DNA from: Brumimicrobium sp041655765
Lineage (GTDB): Bacteria; Bacteroidota; Bacteroidia; Flavobacteriales_D; Crocinitomicaceae
Direction: 5' to 3'
NCBI GenBank assembly: GCA_041655765.1
Contig: JBBAEU010000001.1
Location: forward strand, 333,868 to 397,867
Length of the DNA: 64,000 bases
Under the pieces are notes generated by a model that did not search any database, was not told the DNA's origin, and was given only the letters and a program-made list of their open reading frames with translations. The translations under genes and the position numbers were made by a program. This document shows positions 43,243-51,741 of this stretch, piece after piece; the first letter of the stretch is position 1; each line of letters opens with the position of its first letter.

Positions 43243-44322
43243 ATGGCAGATTTATTGACAAAAAAAAGTTTTCAATTTTTAGAAAAATATTTAAACAACG
43301 CATCACCAACTGGTTTTGAATCTTCTGGTCAAAAACTTTGGTTGGAATATCTCAGACCATATATTGATGATTATATGGTAGATAATTACGGAACGGTTGT
43401 TGGGATCATCAATCCAGAAGCAAAATATAAGGTAGTTATTGAAGCACACGCAGATGAGATTTCTTGGTTTGTGAATTACATTACAGATGATGGTTTTATC
43501 TATGTAACAAGAAATGGTGGTTCAGACCATATTATTGCGCCATCAAAAAGGGTAAACATTCATACAGATAAAGGAATCGTTAAAGCCGTATTTGGTTGGC
43601 CTGCAATTCATACACGTAAAGATAAAGACCCAACTCCAACTTTGTCTAATATTTCATTAGATTGTGGATGCAGTTCAAAAAAAGAAGTTGAAAAATTAGG
43701 CGTTCATGTTGGTTGCGTTGCTACATTCGAAGATGAATTTATGATTTTAAATAAAAACCGCTTTGTATCTCGTGCTTTAGACAATAGAATTGGTGGTTTC
43801 ATGATTGCCGAAGTTGCTCGATTACTAAAAGAAGAAAAAACAAAACTTCCTTTTGGTTTATACATTGTGAACTCAGTTCAAGAAGAAATTGGATTAAGGG
43901 GTGCTGAGATGATTTCTCGAAAGATAAAGCCAGATGCCGCAATTATCACTGATGTTTGTCACGATACATCTACTCCTTTAATTGAAAAGAAAATTGAAGG
44001 TGATACAAAGCATGGACTGGGTCCTGTTTTAACTTATGGTCCTGCTGTTCAAAACAATCTTTTAAAATTGATTATCGATACAGCCAATAAAGAGAAAATC
44101 CCTTTCCAAAGAGCGGCTGCTTCTCGTTCTACAGGAACAGATACCGATGCTTTTGCTTATAGTTCGGAAGGTGTTCCATCCGCATTAATTTCACTTCCTC
44201 TTCGCTATATGCACACAACTGTTGAAATGACTCATCAAGAGGATGTTGAAAATACAATTAAATTGATATTAGGTTCGGTAAAAAGGATTAAGAATAACCA
44301 GGATTTCAGGTATTTCAAATAA
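43243..44322 (+). CDS. M42 family metallopeptidase (glutamyl aminopeptidase / TET-like)
   Basis: 359 aa cytoplasmic aminopeptidase. Metal ligands in the M42 order: His69 in VIEAHADEIS, Asp180 in RALDNRIGG, Glu214-Glu215 in VQEEIGLRG, Asp237 in IITDVCH, and the C-terminal RYMHTTVEM. The inserted PDZ-like domain (about 75-165) is typical. M42 enzymes form dodecameric tetrahedral particles that trim peptides. The substrate is uncertain; older names include endoglucanase, which is not supported here. Ends in a strong terminator shared with glnS. Confidence 0.93.
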   Translation: MADLLTKKSFQFLEKYLNNASPTGFESSGQKLWLEYLRPYIDDYMVDNYGTVVGIINPEAKYKVVIEAHADEISWFVNYITDDGFIYVTRNGGSDHIIAPSKRVNIHTDKGIVKAVFGWPAIHTRKDKDPTPTLSNISLDCGCSSKKEVEKLGVHVGCVATFEDEFMILNKNRFVSRALDNRIGGFMIAEVARLLKEEKTKLPFGLYIVNSVQEEIGLRGAEMISRKIKPDAAIITDVCHDTSTPLIEKKIEGDTKHGLGPVLTYGPAVQNNLLKLIIDTANKEKIPFQRAAASRSTGTDTDAFAYSSEGVPSALISLPLRYMHTTVEMTHQEDVENTIKLILGSVKRIKNNQDFRYFK

Positions 44323-44331
44323 ATTTTAAAC

Positions 44332-44368
44332 AAAACAGTCCATGATTAAAAGTATGGACTGTTTTTTT
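44332..44368. terminator. Bidirectional terminator between M42 peptidase and glnS
   Basis: A 12-bp stem (AAAACAGTCCAT, 44332-44343, with ATGGACTGTTTT, 44354-44365), loop of 10 nt, followed by Ts to 44368. The A-run on the left arm makes it work for glnS too. Confidence 0.85.
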
Positions 44369-44389
44369 ATGTTTCACTACTAAGTTTCA

Positions 44390-46060
44390 TTACTGTTTCT
44401 TCGCCCAAGAATCGCGTAACCCTACGGTTCTATTAAAAATTAGATTGTCTTGCGTAGAATCTAAATCTACACAGAAATAACCGATTCTTTGAAACTGAAA
44501 ACGATCTAAAGGCTTAGCATCTTTAAGACTTGGTTCTACAAATCCTTTAATTATTTCAAGGGAATTTGGATTTAAAAATTCAAGAAAATCTTTGTCTTTA
44601 TCAGTATCTGGAGATTCTTCTATAAAAAGTCTATCGTAAAGTCTTACCTCCGCTTCTACTGCATGTTTTGCAGAAACCCAATGTAAAGTTCCTTTAACTT
44701 TACGTTTACTTTCTTCTGTTCCGCTTCCACTTCTACTCAATGGGTCGTAAGAGCAATGAATAACAGTAATATTTCCGTCACTGTCTTTTTCTACACTTTC
44801 AGCTTTTATGATATACGCATTTTTTAAGCGAACCTCTTTACCAAGTTTTAATCTAAAAAATTTATTATTTGCTTCTTCTTTAAAATCTTCTCTTTCTATA
44901 TACAGTTCTTTAGAAAATGGCACTTTTCTGTTTCCTGATGTTTTATCTTCGGGATTATTTTCAGCCTCCAACCATTCTTCATCTTTGTCGTAGTTGTCAA
45001 TCACAATTTTTACAGGGTCGATAACAGCCATTACTCTCGGAGAGGTTTTATTCAAATCTTCTCTCACGAAAAATTCGAGGTGCGACATATCAACAACGTT
45101 ATCACGCTTTCCTATCCCAATCGAATCTGCGAAGTTGCGAATACTTGCAGGAGAATATCCCCTTCTTCTCAATCCTGAAATTGTTGGCATTCTTGGATCA
45201 TCCCAGCCCGCAACGGTTCCTCCTTCTACAAGTTTTAAAAGTTTACGCTTACTCACCACGTTATAGCTAATATTTCTTCTAGCAAATTCCCTTTGTTTGG
45301 GTTGTGGATTATTTTCTGGATTTACTTTCTCTAAAAACCAATTGTATAATTCTCTGTGTGGCAAAAATTCAAGTGTACAGAAAGAATGTGAAATTTTTTC
45401 GATATAATCACTTTGTCCATGCGCCCAGTCATACATCGGATAAATTTTCCAATTGTCCCCTGTTCGATGGTGAGGTTTATGAAGAGAACGATACATAATA
45501 GGATCTCTCATGTGCATATTAGTATGTGTCATATCAATTTTTGCTCGCAAAACATGTTTTCCTTCTGGTGTTTCTCCATTTTTCATTTGTTCAAAAAGAG
45601 TGATATTTTCCTCAACGGAACGATTTCTATAAGGACTGTTTACGCCAGGAGTTGTTGGAGAACCTTTTTGTTTGGCAATTTCTTCTGAAGTTTGACTATC
45701 AACATAAGCATCTCCGTTTTTGATCATTTGTTTTGCCCATTCGTAAAGTTGGTCAAAATAATCAGATGCATAGCATTCTTCTGCCCACTCAAATCCGAGC
45801 CATTTAATATCTTTTTTTATTGCTATAACATATTCATCCTCTTCTGTTATGGGATTTGTATCGTCGAATCTTAAATTAACAGGAGCATTATATTTGAGTC
45901 CCATCCCAAAATTCAAATTAATAGAGGAAGCATGTCCCAAATGTAAATAACCATTAGGTTCTGGAGGAAACCTGAATTTCAAGTTCTCTTTTGGAAAGCC
46001 ATCACGTAAATCAGCTTCAATAATTTGTTCTAAAAAATTTGATCCCTTGGTATTCTCCAT
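44390..46060 (-). CDS. glnS: Glutaminyl-tRNA synthetase
   Basis: Charges tRNA-Gln directly. 556 aa from the ATG at 46060 (MENTKGSNFLEQIIEADL), the normal family start; the frame extends to 46084 but the -7 box lies inside that extension. Class I signatures are PEPNGYLHLGHASS (HIGH as HLGH, 40-43) and VVSKRKLLKLV (KMSKS loop). The catalytic and two C-terminal anticodon-binding beta-barrel domains are present, and FCTLEFLPHRELYNWF is typical of GlnRS. Monocistronic. Confidence 0.97.
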   Translation of the reverse strand: MENTKGSNFLEQIIEADLRDGFPKENLKFRFPPEPNGYLHLGHASSINLNFGMGLKYNAPVNLRFDDTNPITEEDEYVIAIKKDIKWLGFEWAEECYASDYFDQLYEWAKQMIKNGDAYVDSQTSEEIAKQKGSPTTPGVNSPYRNRSVEENITLFEQMKNGETPEGKHVLRAKIDMTHTNMHMRDPIMYRSLHKPHHRTGDNWKIYPMYDWAHGQSDYIEKISHSFCTLEFLPHRELYNWFLEKVNPENNPQPKQREFARRNISYNVVSKRKLLKLVEGGTVAGWDDPRMPTISGLRRRGYSPASIRNFADSIGIGKRDNVVDMSHLEFFVREDLNKTSPRVMAVIDPVKIVIDNYDKDEEWLEAENNPEDKTSGNRKVPFSKELYIEREDFKEEANNKFFRLKLGKEVRLKNAYIIKAESVEKDSDGNITVIHCSYDPLSRSGSGTEESKRKVKGTLHWVSAKHAVEAEVRLYDRLFIEESPDTDKDKDFLEFLNPNSLEIIKGFVEPSLKDAKPLDRFQFQRIGYFCVDLDSTQDNLIFNRTVGLRDSWAKKQ

Positions 46061-46081
46061 AATTCTTTTGATTTTGAATGG

Positions 46082-46089
46082 CAAATTTA
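46082..46089 (-). promoter_or_regulatory. -7 promoter box of glnS
   Basis: Minus-strand TAAATTTG, 21 nt before the ATG at 46060. Supports the shorter start. Confidence 0.5.
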
Positions 46090-46125
46090 AGAGTTTGTTA
46101 CGTAGTTAATGATTTTTTTGTGAAA

Positions 46126-47490
46126 TTATTTTTCTGTTATACTTTCTCTTTTCTCAATTGCATTATTTTCGACTGATTTAACGATTTTCATCAACCAAAT
46201 TGTCATTCCTCCAAAAAGAATAAACATCCCCCAAGAGATATAAGCCAAAATCTGAATTTCATTAACTCCGAAGTAGTCCATAAATACGGGAAAATACCCA
46301 AAAGAAATTAGCTGGAAAGCAGTAGCCACTAGTCCAACCCAAAAGAACCATTTCAATTTACCAACTATTGAAGGCACCATTGAGACAGAAGACAAAACAA
46401 AATTTGCCATCAACCAGGGTGATAAAACCGCCGCAATTTGTCCAGAAACACTCCACTGATTTCCAAAAACAAAAGTAAAAATGGGTTCGCCCCAAATGTA
46501 AATAATTGTAAATGGAACAATTCCCAGTACGGTTAACAAAAGAACAGATTTTTTAAGTAAGAGATAAATCTCTTTTTGATTGGCAAAATCTTTAGACATG
46601 CGACTGTATAAAACTTGACCAATTGCAGAGCCGACAAGCAACAATGGAATCTTTAACATCCTAAAAGAATGGTCGTACGAGCCAAATAAATCAGTTGAAA
46701 AGTAGCCTATTAAAAAGAAGGCAATTATCAATTCTCTTGCTGCATCAATTACATTTTGGGGAAGCATCACTCGTGGGAATTCCCTATATGTTTTTGCCAA
46801 TATCTTTCTGCGAAGTGACGACTTCTTATTTTTATAAATAGTGAATGTATCTTTAAGAAACACCAGACTTCCAAAAAACACCCCGATTAAAGTAGCGATT
46901 GCCAATCCGAAAACACCCCATTCAAAAACGCCAAAAATTATTTTCATCAGGTTGGTTGTAGCAGAAGTGATAACTGTAGCAATGGTGATTTTTTTAAACC
47001 ACTTCATTCTGATTGCCCAATGACGTCCGATATTAATAAACACTGTAGCTCCTGAAATTCCGATAATCAACAAGATATAAAACAGAAGTGTAGTTGATTT
47101 CCCCTGAAAAGAGAAATCAAACCACGTATAATGCAAAATCTCTCTAACGAAATTGCCCAGTTCCTGATGAAATGCCCAATACAAACCGCCGACAACTAAA
47201 GAAGAAATAATTGTAAAAAATAAAATTCGGATTGTTAATCGATACAAATAATAAGCGTGTTGATCTCTTTTTGGCAATGGAAGTGCATATTCATATCGCA
47301 ATGCACCCAGCGTAGCTAAAAACGCAACAATTCGCATGAGCATCCCAAACTCTCCAAAGTCTTCAGGCGTATAAATTCGAGTAACGACGGGAGTTAAAAG
47401 ATATGAAATACCTTGCGCCAAAGCTGTTCCGCTTGATAGAACCAATGCAGATTTTAAAAGGCCCGACTTCAAATTCAACTTTGACAGCAT
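46126..47490 (-). CDS. Polysaccharide flippase (Wzx/MATE-like) family protein
   Basis: 454 aa with about 12-14 transmembrane helices. The N-terminus (LLKSALVLSSGTALAQGISYLLTPVVTRIYTPEDFGEFG) is the standard polysaccharide-biosynthesis flippase start: GTALAQGI, PVVTRIYTPEDFG. It probably moves lipid-linked oligosaccharides across the inner membrane. No glycosyltransferases lie nearby, so its polymer is unknown. It lies 16 nt after the DUF721 gene, so it may be transcribed with recF, which is unusual company. Confidence 0.88.
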   Translation of the reverse strand: MLSKLNLKSGLLKSALVLSSGTALAQGISYLLTPVVTRIYTPEDFGEFGMLMRIVAFLATLGALRYEYALPLPKRDQHAYYLYRLTIRILFFTIISSLVVGGLYWAFHQELGNFVREILHYTWFDFSFQGKSTTLLFYILLIIGISGATVFINIGRHWAIRMKWFKKITIATVITSATTNLMKIIFGVFEWGVFGLAIATLIGVFFGSLVFLKDTFTIYKNKKSSLRRKILAKTYREFPRVMLPQNVIDAARELIIAFFLIGYFSTDLFGSYDHSFRMLKIPLLLVGSAIGQVLYSRMSKDFANQKEIYLLLKKSVLLLTVLGIVPFTIIYIWGEPIFTFVFGNQWSVSGQIAAVLSPWLMANFVLSSVSMVPSIVGKLKWFFWVGLVATAFQLISFGYFPVFMDYFGVNEIQILAYISWGMFILFGGMTIWLMKIVKSVENNAIEKRESITEK

Positions 47491-47506
47491 TTTTTATTGA
47501 TAAGGG

Positions 47507-47797
47507 TTATTCAAACCAAACATCTATTATAATTTCAAACCCTACGTATTGATTAACTCTATTTATGATGACAGCTTTTCCATATTGTAATTCATCCCTC
47601 ATAACCGATGAATTCAGTTTTAAATGCAAAATTTTATTTTGGATATAAAGATTTTCTGTTCTGTATGCGACACCTTTTCCCATCAACTCAGGCCATGCTT
47701 CTTTAATATCGAGTTCTTTTAGTCGATTTTGTAAACCCCAAGCGTAAAAAACACGATTGATCAAGCTATTAATATCTTCATCCTCCTTTTTTTTCAT
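47507..47797 (-). CDS. DUF721 (DciA-like) protein
   Basis: 96 aa. LINRVFYAWGLQNRLKELDIKEAWPELMGKGVAYRTENLYIQNKILHLKLNSSVMRDELQYGK fits DUF721, whose members include DciA, a loader of replicative helicase DnaB in bacteria without DnaC. The ATG overlaps the recF stop by 4 nt, so it is translationally coupled. A small replication-associated protein next to recF is a common Bacteroidota arrangement. Confidence 0.85.
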   Translation of the reverse strand: MKKKEDEDINSLINRVFYAWGLQNRLKELDIKEAWPELMGKGVAYRTENLYIQNKILHLKLNSSVMRDELQYGKAVIINRVNQYVGFEIIIDVWFE

Positions 47798-48930
47798 ATC
47801 GTAATTACATTAGGTTCTGAAATTTGAATGGCATTATTTTTAATTTTAAACGCTTTGAATTTTATTCTATTCTTCATAAAAATAGAATCGACGCGTTCTT
47901 CATCTGTATCTGTTACAAGTACTTGTCCAAAATCTTGTTCACTTACAAGTTGCATTAATCTTTCTACCCTTTTGTTGTCTAATTTATCAAAAATATCATC
48001 CAACAACAAAATTGGTTTTATCCCCAATCGTTCTTTTAGCCATACATACTGTGCCAATTTGAGGGCAATTAAATATGATTTTTGTTGACCTTGTGAGCCA
48101 AACTTTTTTATAGGATACTCATTAATTTTAAATATAAAATCATCTTTATGGACACCTACTGTTGTAAATTGTCTTTTTAAATCATCTCTTTCTGCTCTTT
48201 TCAAGAGTTCAGCGAAAGATAGATCGAAAAGCTGGGAGCGGTATATAAGTGTAACTTCTTCTTTTTCGTCTGAAATCCATTTATAAAACTTTTGAAAGAT
48301 AGGGATAAAATCTTCTATGCTTTTTTTGCGTTTTTCATGAATTTTATTTCCAATTGAGGTTAGTTGCTCATCCCAAACTTCAATACTTTCACTATCAAAG
48401 AAGCCAAAATCACCCATATTTTTCAGCAAAGCATTTCTTTGAGCTAAAACCTTTTCGTATTTAATTAAATCATTAAGGAAGTCTCTGTCAAATTGAGAAA
48501 TAATACCATCTAACCACTTTCTTCTTACTGAACTACCTTCGATAATTAAATCCCTATCATAAGGAGAAATCATAACAACTGGAAATTGCCCAATATGGTC
48601 TGCCAACTTTTCGTAGATAACATTATTCTTTTTGAATGTTTTTTTTTGTCCCCGTTTTACACCACAATAGACATTTTCTTCTTTCTCTCCTTTTTTCCAA
48701 GTACCTTGTAGCATAAAAAAAGATTCATCAAACCGAATGTTTTGACTGTCAATCGGATTTAAATATGATTTACACATACTTAAATAATAGATTGCATCAA
48801 GAATATTTGTTTTACCAGTACCGTTTGGACCTATAAAACAATTAATTTCAGGAGATAAAGATAATTCTTCCTGCTCATAATTCTTGAAATTGATGAGATT
48901 TAGTGATATTAAATAATGTTGCTTATTCAC
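47794..48930 (-). CDS. recF: DNA replication and repair protein RecF
   Basis: 378 aa. Assists RecA loading at single-strand gaps. Walker A GPNGTGKT (34-41) after LNLINFKNYEQEELSL; SMC-type signature region GSQGQQKSYLIALKLAQ; Walker B ILLLDDIFDKLD; CRISMRKW-like helix absent as usual. The start codon is GTG (48928-48930) and a TACTTTTA box ends 5 nt upstream, so the mRNA is predicted leaderless. Divergent from the TPR-ribH operon. Confidence 0.96.
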   Translation of the reverse strand: MNKQHYLISLNLINFKNYEQEELSLSPEINCFIGPNGTGKTNILDAIYYLSMCKSYLNPIDSQNIRFDESFFMLQGTWKKGEKEENVYCGVKRGQKKTFKKNNVIYEKLADHIGQFPVVMISPYDRDLIIEGSSVRRKWLDGIISQFDRDFLNDLIKYEKVLAQRNALLKNMGDFGFFDSESIEVWDEQLTSIGNKIHEKRKKSIEDFIPIFQKFYKWISDEKEEVTLIYRSQLFDLSFAELLKRAERDDLKRQFTTVGVHKDDFIFKINEYPIKKFGSQGQQKSYLIALKLAQYVWLKERLGIKPILLLDDIFDKLDNKRVERLMQLVSEQDFGQVLVTDTDEERVDSIFMKNRIKFKAFKIKNNAIQISEPNVITI

Positions 48931-48935
48931 GTTTG

Positions 48936-48943
48936 TAAAAGTA
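48936..48943 (-). promoter_or_regulatory. Promoter of recF (TTG-N21-TACTTTTA)
   Basis: Minus-strand TACTTTTA (last base off consensus) with TTG 21 nt upstream (48965-48967); 5 nt before the GTG start. Confidence 0.5.
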
Positions 48944-49037
48944 ATGAATTTGTCTATATTTATACAAACAGAAACACGAAAGAAGTTCTTAACAATATAC
49001 TTTTTATAAATTGTTGGTTTAAAAACAAAAAAAAAGT

Positions 49038-49045
49038 TACTTTTG
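49038..49045 (+). promoter_or_regulatory. Promoter of the TPR-ribH-glmM operon (TTG-N21-TACTTTTG)
   Basis: TTG at 49014-49016, 21-nt spacer, TACTTTTG; 22 nt before the ATG. Confidence 0.6.
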
Positions 49046-49067
49046 CATTCGCTTAAAAACGTTAAAT

Positions 49068-49706
49068 ATGGCAGATTTCACAAAAGATGAATTAATTGAA
49101 CAATTTAAAGGAAATAAAATCCTTAAATACTCCACCTACAGCGTTGGAGTTATCGTGGCTATTGCATTGGGTTATTTGGGATATAAAAACTTTATCTTAG
49201 AGCCAAAAGAAAAGGCTTCTAGAGAAGAAATAGCAATAGGTATTAATTTGTTAGAGCAAGACTCAACAAACTTGGCAATCGAAGAATTTGAATATCTTGC
49301 ACAAGAATATAAAAACTATACAGGAGGGAAAATTTCTTCTTACGCATTGGGCAATCTTTATTTTGAACAAGGAGATTATGAATCTGCATTGGCTGAATTG
49401 AAAAAAGTTAAGCTAAAAGATACGTATATTATGACTTTAGCGATTGGCACACAAGGTGATTGTTATTCTGAATTGGGAGAATATCAAGAAGCTGTTAAAA
49501 TGTATGTACAAGCAGCCCAAAGAGTTGATAATGACGTAACTTCTCCATTATTCTATTTTAAAGCAGGATTAAATGCTGAAGAAGCTGGAGATTACGCTAA
49601 AGCGGCTGAATTTTATAAAATAATTAAAGACCAATATTCCACATTTGCAAGTCAAAAAAATATTGACAAATACATTATACGTGCTGAAAATATGGTCGTA
49701 GGATAA
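49068..49706 (+). CDS. TPR protein with one N-terminal membrane helix (YfgM-like)
   Basis: 212 aa. An N-terminal cytoplasmic stretch (MADFTKDELIEQFKGNKIL), one transmembrane helix (about 22-42, YSVGVIVAIALGYLGYKNFI) and a periplasmic part with four TPR motifs (AIGINLLEQDSTNLAIEEF, SYALGNLYFEQGDYESAL, TQGDCYSELGEYQEAVKMY, GLNAEEAGDYAKAAEFY). Likely YfgM-like, a membrane-anchored partner of exported proteins. It lies 6 nt before ribH and is divergent from recF. Confidence 0.88.
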   Translation: MADFTKDELIEQFKGNKILKYSTYSVGVIVAIALGYLGYKNFILEPKEKASREEIAIGINLLEQDSTNLAIEEFEYLAQEYKNYTGGKISSYALGNLYFEQGDYESALAELKKVKLKDTYIMTLAIGTQGDCYSELGEYQEAVKMYVQAAQRVDNDVTSPLFYFKAGLNAEEAGDYAKAAEFYKIIKDQYSTFASQKNIDKYIIRAENMVVG

Positions 49707-49712
49707 AACATT

Positions 49713-50201
49713 ATGGCAACAGTAAATAAAAATTTATCAACATACGATAAAGATACTATACCAAACGGTGCCGATTTTAAAATCGGCATTGTTGTTTCTG
49801 AATGGAATGATAACATCACTTTCAACTTGCTTAAAGGTGCAAAGCAAGCATTGATAGACAATGGTGTTAAAGAAGAAAATATTTTTGTTCACTTCACTCC
49901 TGGTTCTTTTGAATTACCTTTAGCATCACAATGGTTGCTCAGAAAAGAAGAAATTGATGGTGTAATTGCAATTGGTTCTGTCATCCAAGGTGAAACAAAG
50001 CATTTTGATTTTGTATGTTCTGCAACAGCTGATGGAATCAAAGAGGTTGGTTTAAAATTCAACAAACCTGCAATATTTTGTGTTTTAACAGACAACACGA
50101 TGCAACAAGCCATTGATCGTTCGGGAGGAAAATATGGAAACAAAGGAATCGAAGCGGCAATCGCTTGCCTAAAGATGGTGCATTTAAAACATTCAATTTA
50201 A
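49713..50201 (+). CDS. ribH: 6,7-dimethyl-8-ribityllumazine synthase
   Basis: Penultimate step of riboflavin synthesis. 162 aa, standard. Motifs: SEWNDNIT substrate site, FVHFTPGSFELPLASQW, GSVIQGETKHFDFV with catalytic His97, and CVLTDNTMQQAIDRSGG. Usually forms pentamers or 60-mers. It lies between a TPR gene and glmM; no other rib gene is in the window, and no FMN riboswitch is seen. Confidence 0.96.
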   Translation: MATVNKNLSTYDKDTIPNGADFKIGIVVSEWNDNITFNLLKGAKQALIDNGVKEENIFVHFTPGSFELPLASQWLLRKEEIDGVIAIGSVIQGETKHFDFVCSATADGIKEVGLKFNKPAIFCVLTDNTMQQAIDRSGGKYGNKGIEAAIACLKMVHLKHSI

Positions 50202-50208
50202 AATCAAA

Positions 50209-51594
50209 GTGGCTTTAATAAAATCAATATCAGGAATTCGTGGAACAATCGGTGGTGAAGTAGGTGAAGGTTTAACACCAATCGACATTGTTAAATTTGC
50301 CTCTGCATACGGTACTTGGTTGCAAAAACAAAATAATGCGAAAAAATTAACAATAATTGTTGGGCGTGATGCAAGAATTTCTGGCCCAATTGTTAGCCAA
50401 TTAGCCATTGCTTCTTTAAGAAGCCTTGGTTGCAATGTTATTGATCTTGGACTTTCTACTACGCCTACTGTTGAAATGGCAGTAGCTTTAGAAAAGGCAC
50501 ATGGCGGAATTATTCTTACTGCTAGCCACAACCCAAAAGAATGGAATGCACTCAAACTTTTCAATTCAAAAGGCGAGTTTCTATCTGCTGAAGCTGGAAA
50601 AGAAATTTTAGAAATAGCTGAAAAAGAAAACTTTAACTATGTTGATGTAGATTCTCTAGGAAAATACACAACAAATAATGAATACATCCAAAAACACATT
50701 GAAAAAGTTTTAGAATTGCCTTACGTTAATAAAGATGCAATTAAAGGTGCCGACTTTTCTATTGTAATTGACGCTGTAAATTCAACAGGTGGGATTGCAA
50801 TTCCTTTACTTTTAGATGCATTGGGTGTTAAAAAAGTAACAGGTATTCATTGTGAACCATCGGGAGATTTTGCGCATGATCCAGAACCACTTCCAGAAAA
50901 CTTAACAGACCTTTCAGATGCAATTAAATTACATCAAGCTGACCTAGGAATTGCGGTTGACCCAGATGTTGATAGATTAGCTATGGTTTGTGAAGATGGC
51001 TCTATGTTTGGCGAAGAATATACGCTTGTGGCGGTTGCAGATTTCGTTTTATCACAAAATGGAGGTGCAACTGTTTCTAACCTGTCTTCAACTCGGGCTT
51101 TGAGAGATGTTACTGAAAAACATGGTTACGATTACTACGCTTCTGCAGTTGGAGAAGTGAACGTTGTTGAAAAAATGAAAGAAGTCAATGCTGTAATCGG
51201 TGGAGAAGGAAACGGAGGCGTGATTCTTCCTGAATTACATTATGGAAGAGATGCTTTGGTTGGAATTGCATTGTTCTTAACACATTTGGCGAAGTCAAAC
51301 AAAAAAGCAACTGAATTAAGGGATAGCTATCCAAAATACATCATCTCTAAAAATAAAATTCAACTTACACCAAAAACAAATGTTGATGAAATCTTACTTA
51401 AAATAGCAAAAAAATATAGTAAACAAGAAGTCGATTCAACCGACGGTATTAAAATTTATTTTGACAAAGAATGGGTCCATTTACGCAAAAGTAATACCGA
51501 GCCAATTATTCGTATATATGCAGAAAGTGTAAATGGCATAAAAGCTGACCAATTGGCTGAAAATATTATAAAAGAAATTGAGTCGTTGATGTAA
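50209..51594 (+). CDS. glmM: Phosphoglucosamine mutase
   Basis: Converts glucosamine-6-phosphate to glucosamine-1-phosphate for peptidoglycan and LPS precursors. 461 aa. Active serine Ser106 in TASHNP; metal-binding DPDVDRLAM; sugar-binding GEGNGGVILPELHYGRD; phosphate loop RKSNTEPIIRIYAE. The start codon is GTG (50209-50211), 7 nt after the ribH stop, and gives the expected MALIKSISGIRGT. Phosphomannomutase activity is possible in the same superfamily. Confidence 0.9.
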   Translation: MALIKSISGIRGTIGGEVGEGLTPIDIVKFASAYGTWLQKQNNAKKLTIIVGRDARISGPIVSQLAIASLRSLGCNVIDLGLSTTPTVEMAVALEKAHGGIILTASHNPKEWNALKLFNSKGEFLSAEAGKEILEIAEKENFNYVDVDSLGKYTTNNEYIQKHIEKVLELPYVNKDAIKGADFSIVIDAVNSTGGIAIPLLLDALGVKKVTGIHCEPSGDFAHDPEPLPENLTDLSDAIKLHQADLGIAVDPDVDRLAMVCEDGSMFGEEYTLVAVADFVLSQNGGATVSNLSSTRALRDVTEKHGYDYYASAVGEVNVVEKMKEVNAVIGGEGNGGVILPELHYGRDALVGIALFLTHLAKSNKKATELRDSYPKYIISKNKIQLTPKTNVDEILLKIAKKYSKQEVDSTDGIKIYFDKEWVHLRKSNTEPIIRIYAESVNGIKADQLAENIIKEIESLM

Positions 51595-51741
51595 TTTCTG
51601 CATCAGACGAAAAATTCCAGCAGATTTAATAGCTATTTCTTAACAAGTTGAAAATTCAAGAATAGCATTAATTATCACTTTAAAAATTAGTTTTCATCCT
51701 ATCTTTTTGCTTATTTTGTATTAATAAAATTCAATATCAAA
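51595..51741. other. 147-nt intergenic spacer
   Basis: AT-rich spacer between glmM and the cysteine desulfurase gene. It contains TATCTTTTTG at 51699-51708, an imperfect -7-like element. No gene or hairpin terminator seen. Confidence 0.4.

Noticed and set aside
49707..49712. FMN riboswitch for ribH
   Set aside because: Only 6 nt separate ribH from the upstream TPR gene, and no RFN-like sequence is seen at the operon start.
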